Positions 60,929 through 64,000 of a DNA stretch of 64,000 bases are shown here, in pieces (the stretch's first letter is position 1; each line of letters opens with the position of its first letter). The notes beneath the pieces were generated by a model. The model was not told the DNA's origin. It was given only the letters and a program-made list of their open reading frames with translations, and did not search any database. The translations under genes and the position numbers were made by a program. This DNA is from Pseudomonas sp. ANT_J12 (lineage in GTDB: Bacteria > Pseudomonadota > Gammaproteobacteria > Pseudomonadales > Pseudomonadaceae). Location of the stretch: contig NZ_VOBN01000018.1 of assembly GCF_008370045.1 (NCBI RefSeq), positions 1 to 64,000 on the forward strand, given 5' to 3'.

Positions 60929-60950
60929 GAAAAAAGACGCCGAAGCGTCT
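60929..60950 (-). terminator. Terminator downstream of tRNA-Gly
   Basis: In the minus-strand transcript agacgc pairs with gcgtct around a TTCG tetraloop, followed by six T. It lies about 50 bases after the CCA end of tRNA-Gly. Confidence 0.8.
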
Positions 60951-60996
60951 ATTTCGCTAACCCCCAGCGCCCAGTGGACATCTGTGGATCAATATT

Positions 60997-61072
<76 letters not shown>

Positions 61073-61135
61073 GTCTTGGTGTGGCGCATTCTATAGAATC
61101 CAGAAGCCCCGTCAACCCTTTGATTCAAAAAAGTT

Positions 61136-61696
61136 TTATTTCTTTTCAACGTCGGTCTTCAGATGCGGCCAGGCAGCCCGTAGATACTGGACCATGGACC
61201 ACAATGTCAGGCCTGCAGATACCAGCAACAAAGCGTAGCCGAACAGCACCCAGAACGAGAAGTCCGACGGGTTGGCCAGCAGGATGACCAACGCGAGCAT
61301 TTGCGCGGCGGTTTTCCATTTGCCCAGGTTCGACACTGCGACGTGGGCGCGGGCGCCGAGTTCGGCCATCCACTCTCGCAGCGCCGAGACGACAATCTCG
61401 CGACCGATAATGACCGCAGCCGGCAGCGTAAGCCACAGGTTGCCGTGTTCTTGCACCAGCAACACCAGCGCGACGGCTACCATCAATTTGTCGGCCACCG
61501 GATCGAGGAAAGCCCCGAATGGTGTGCTTTGTTCCAGGCGGCGGGCCAGGTATCCGTCGAGCCAGTCAGTGGCGGCGGCGAACGCGAAGACCGAACTGGA
61601 GGCCAGGTAGCTCCATTGGTAAGGCAGGTAAAACAGCAAAATGAAGATAGGGATGAGCAGGACGCGTAGAACGGTAATCAGATTAGGGATATTCAT
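61136..61696 (-). CDS. pgsA: CDP-diacylglycerol-glycerol-3-phosphate 3-phosphatidyltransferase
   Basis: A 186-residue inner-membrane enzyme making phosphatidylglycerol phosphate. The CDP-alcohol phosphotransferase motif DG-x2-AR-x8-G-x3-D-x3-D is complete in LDGYLARRLEQSTPFGAFLD and PVADK. Four or more hydrophobic segments follow the family layout. The start MNIPNLITVLRV is the usual one. A GTG two codons earlier is possible. It follows uvrC by 32 bases and is probably co-transcribed with gacA-uvrC. Confidence 0.96.
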   Translation of the reverse strand: MNIPNLITVLRVLLIPIFILLFYLPYQWSYLASSSVFAFAAATDWLDGYLARRLEQSTPFGAFLDPVADKLMVAVALVLLVQEHGNLWLTLPAAVIIGREIVVSALREWMAELGARAHVAVSNLGKWKTAAQMLALVILLANPSDFSFWVLFGYALLLVSAGLTLWSMVQYLRAAWPHLKTDVEKK

Positions 61697-61728
61697 CGGC
61701 ACAACTGGCTACGAGGTGAGTTGGCATT

Positions 61729-63552
61729 CTACTCGCTGTGCAGATTTGCATAAATCGACTCTGCGAGCTTTTTACTGATCCCGGGTGCTTTGGCGATCTC
61801 TTCGATGCTGGCACGAGACAGCTCCTGCAATCCACCAAAATGTTTCAACAAATCGCGCCGACGTGTCGGCCCGACACCTGCAACGCCTTCAAGCGTGGAG
61901 GTGCGGCGGGTTTTGCCCCGCCGTGCCCGGTGCCCGGTGATGGCAAAACGGTGGGCTTCGTCGCGAATCTGCTGGATCAAATGCAGCGCGGGGGAATCAC
62001 CGCGCAATGTGAATTCGTGTGCAGCGTCATTCAGGTACAAGGTTTCAAAACCGGCCTTGCGCGTCGCGCCCTTGGCCACGCCCAACAGAATCAGGTCGGG
62101 CACTGCCAGTTCATTGAGCACGTCGCGGGCCATGGACAGCTGACCTTTACCGCCGTCCACCAGCAGGATGTCCGGAAGCTTGCCCTCGCCGTCCTTCAGC
62201 TTGCTGAAGCGCCGGGTCAGGGCCTGGTGCATCGCAGCATAGTCATCGCCCGGCGTCACGCCTTCGATGTTGTAACGACGGTAGTCGGACTTGATCGGGC
62301 CTTCCGGACCGAACACCACGCAGGATGCCACGGTGGCTTCACCGCTGGAGTGACTGATGTCATAGCACTCCAGGCGCTGCGGTGGTTCATCCAGGTTCAG
62401 GACCTCGGCCAGTGCGTCGAAACGGGCCGCGACGTGCTGACGATTGGCCAGTCGCGCACTCAACGCCTGCTCGGCATTGGTGACGGCCAACTGTTGCCAG
62501 CGCGCACGCGTACCGCGAACCCGGTGACTGATGGACAATTCGCGACCGCGCAGCTCGTCGATGGCCGAGATCAGGACCGGGAAATCATCGTGAACCACGT
62601 TGACGATCAACTCGCTCGGCAAATCCCGTTCAGGACTGCTGATGTAGTACTGGCCCAGAAACGCCGCCATGACTTCGGAAACGTCCTCTTCAATCCCCAC
62701 TTGCGGGAAGAAGTTCTTGCTGCCCAGCACCCGACCGCCACGCACGCTGATCAAATGAACACAGGCACCGCCCGGATTGATGAACGCGGCGATCACATCG
62801 ATGTCGCCCGTCCCGCCTTCCATGCTTTGCTGGTCCTGGACCCGACGCAGCAATGAAATTTGATCGCGCAATTCGGCTGCGCGCTCAAATTCGAGGTTGA
62901 TTGCCGCCTCCTCCATTCCAGCAGACAGCTCGTCCGTCAGTGCATTGCTGCGCCCTTCAAGGAACATCACCGAGTGACGAACGTCCTCGGCATACACTTG
63001 CGGCTCCACGAGCCCGACACACGGCGCCTTGCAGCGTTTGATCTGGTATTGCAGGCAAGGTCGCGTGCGGTTCTTGTAGTAGCTGTCTTCGCACTGACGA
63101 ACGAAGAAGGTTTTTTGCAGCAGGCTCAAGCTTTCACGGATGGCGCCGGCACTGGGATAGGGACCGAAATACTTGCCCTTGGCCTTTTTCGCGCCACGGT
63201 GGATGCTCAGCCGAGGGAACTGGCCGTCGGAGAGGAAGACATACGGGTAGGATTTGTCGTCGCGCAGCAGGATGTTGTAGGGCGGACGCCATTCCTTGAT
63301 CAGCGTCTGCTCAAGCAACAGGGCTTCGGTTTCGTTGGATGTGATCGTGGTTTCGACCTGAGCGATACGACCCACCAGCGCAGCCGTCTTGGGTGCCAGG
63401 CCGGTTTTGCGGAAATAGCTCGCCAGGCGTTTCTTGAGATTCTTGGCCTTGCCGACGTAAAGCAGGCGCGCGTCGCTGTCGAACATGCGATAGACGCCAG
63501 GGCGCCCACTCACCGTCGACAGAAATGCACTCGGATCGAAGACTTCATTCAT
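61729..63552 (-). CDS. uvrC: UvrC, excinuclease subunit C
   Basis: A 607-residue nucleotide-excision-repair nuclease. The N-terminal GIY-YIG domain (about 13-95) has GRPGVYRMFD and LYVGKAKNLKKRL. The UVR domain is at about 200-240. The RNase-H-like C-terminal nuclease has ECYDISHSSGEATVASCVVF, PDILLVDGGKGQL and the DEAHRFAI tail. The final helix-hairpin-helix (VGPTRRRDLLKHFGGLQ) binds DNA. The length matches the family. It begins two bases after the gacA stop. Confidence 0.97.
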   Translation of the reverse strand: MNEVFDPSAFLSTVSGRPGVYRMFDSDARLLYVGKAKNLKKRLASYFRKTGLAPKTAALVGRIAQVETTITSNETEALLLEQTLIKEWRPPYNILLRDDKSYPYVFLSDGQFPRLSIHRGAKKAKGKYFGPYPSAGAIRESLSLLQKTFFVRQCEDSYYKNRTRPCLQYQIKRCKAPCVGLVEPQVYAEDVRHSVMFLEGRSNALTDELSAGMEEAAINLEFERAAELRDQISLLRRVQDQQSMEGGTGDIDVIAAFINPGGACVHLISVRGGRVLGSKNFFPQVGIEEDVSEVMAAFLGQYYISSPERDLPSELIVNVVHDDFPVLISAIDELRGRELSISHRVRGTRARWQQLAVTNAEQALSARLANRQHVAARFDALAEVLNLDEPPQRLECYDISHSSGEATVASCVVFGPEGPIKSDYRRYNIEGVTPGDDYAAMHQALTRRFSKLKDGEGKLPDILLVDGGKGQLSMARDVLNELAVPDLILLGVAKGATRKAGFETLYLNDAAHEFTLRGDSPALHLIQQIRDEAHRFAITGHRARRGKTRRTSTLEGVAGVGPTRRRDLLKHFGGLQELSRASIEEIAKAPGISKKLAESIYANLHSE

Positions 63553-63554
63553 TT

Positions 63555-64000
63555 TCAGAGATTGGCATCGACCATGCCGTGACGAACCGCCAACAGCGTC
63601 AGTTCAACGTCGCTGCTGATCGAAAGCTTTTCGAAAATGCGGTAACGGTAGGTATTCACGGTTTTCGGCGACAGGCAGAGTTTGTCGGAAATGATCTGGA
63701 CCTTCTGGCAGCCGACAATCATCAAGGCGATCTGGATCTCCCGCTCCGACAACGCGTCGAAAGGCGAATCGTTGGTCGGCTGGAACGACTTGATTGCCAA
63801 TTGCTGGGCGATCTGCGGGCTGATGTAGCGTTGCCCGGCAAATACCAGGCGAATGGCCTGGACCATTTCCGGCAAGCCTGCGCCCTTGGTCAGATAACCC
63901 GCCGCCCCGGCCTGCAACAGCCGTGTAGGAAACGGATCCTCCTCGCACACAGTGACCGCGACGACTTTGATGTCCGGATGACTGCGCAGCAGTTTTCGCG
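63555..64000 (-). CDS. gacA: GacA (UvrY) response regulator, C-terminal part
   Basis: The visible 148 residues contain the end of the receiver domain (RKLLRSHPDIKVVAV, then CEEDPFPTRLLQAGAAGYLTKG with the conserved Lys). They also contain the LuxR-type helix-turn-helix (LSEREIQIALMIV, LSPKTVNTYRYRIFEKL). The N-terminal Asp site lies beyond the right edge. GacA is the global activator of the rsm small-RNA cascade controlling secondary metabolism. It heads the conserved gacA-uvrC-pgsA group. Confidence 0.95.
   Translation of the reverse strand, partial: RKLLRSHPDIKVVAVTVCEEDPFPTRLLQAGAAGYLTKGAGLPEMVQAIRLVFAGQRYISPQIAQQLAIKSFQPTNDSPFDALSEREIQIALMIVGCQKVQIISDKLCLSPKTVNTYRYRIFEKLSISSDVELTLLAVRHGMVDANL

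Overview
The window comes from a fluorescens-type Pseudomonas chromosome. The right end carries the conserved block gacA(uvrY)-uvrC-pgsA-tRNA-Gly on the minus strand. The left end has an MvaT/MvaU-family xenogeneic silencer, and much of the rest is typical of this genus: OprD porin, large amino-acid/peptide catabolic operons, a polyol locus, REPIN-type palindromes and a type VI secretion (T6SS) locus. In enterobacteria the ancestral order is uvrY-uvrC-pgsA-glyW-cysT-leuZ. Here tRNA-Gly and tRNA-Cys are about 54 kb apart, and the next tRNA, Leu(UAA), survives only as a 5' half broken in the anticodon loop. The window therefore looks like a tRNA-anchored integration hotspot hit at least twice.

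Layout. 1-1.1 kb: end of a probable transposase, the MvaT-family gene and a SmpA/OmlA-type lipoprotein. 1.2-6.8 kb: remnant of a mobile replicon, with a decayed gene, a DExD-box helicase (minus) and an AEP primase carrying a DUF669-like tail (plus). The two replication genes diverge from an AT-rich intergenic region and carry nearly identical leaders as mirror images. An AlpA-like regulator and the broken tRNA-Leu follow. 7.0-7.1 kb: tRNA-Cys.

7.3-39.5 kb: metabolic genes. These include an OprD/DUF1624/DUF4198 operon, an Lrp regulator with HAD hydrolase and GabT-type aminotransferase, and a long minus-strand operon (29.0 to 15.0 kb). That operon encodes a Dpp-type ABC transporter, a three-subunit HcnABC/opine-oxidase-like dehydrogenase, an M20 deacylase, a semialdehyde dehydrogenase and a tartrate/malate-type dehydrogenase. 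Together they would import an amino-acid conjugate or opine-like compound, cleave and oxidise it, and pass the products to central metabolism. Further right are an aldehyde dehydrogenase, a GNAT enzyme, a double cupin, a LysR/epimerase pair, a solute-binding protein broken by an in-frame stop, and a mannitol/sorbitol fragment (AraC regulator, binding protein, polyol dehydrogenase) without permease or ATPase genes.

39.7-60.8 kb: an orphan histidine kinase, two unknown genes, then an incomplete T6SS: tssM facing tssJ-tssK-tssL-hcp-PAAR-vgrG-eagR chaperone-rhs effector-immunity. Sheath, baseplate and ClpV genes are absent, and tssM has lost its 5' end at the divergent junction. Rhs debris follows, ending in a fusion with a truncated P4-type integrase next to tRNA-Gly. 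61.0-64.0 kb: tRNA-Gly, pgsA, uvrC and the 3' part of gacA.

Start codons were chosen from visible Shine-Dalgarno spacing and family starts; functions rest on motifs read by eye, without database searches.
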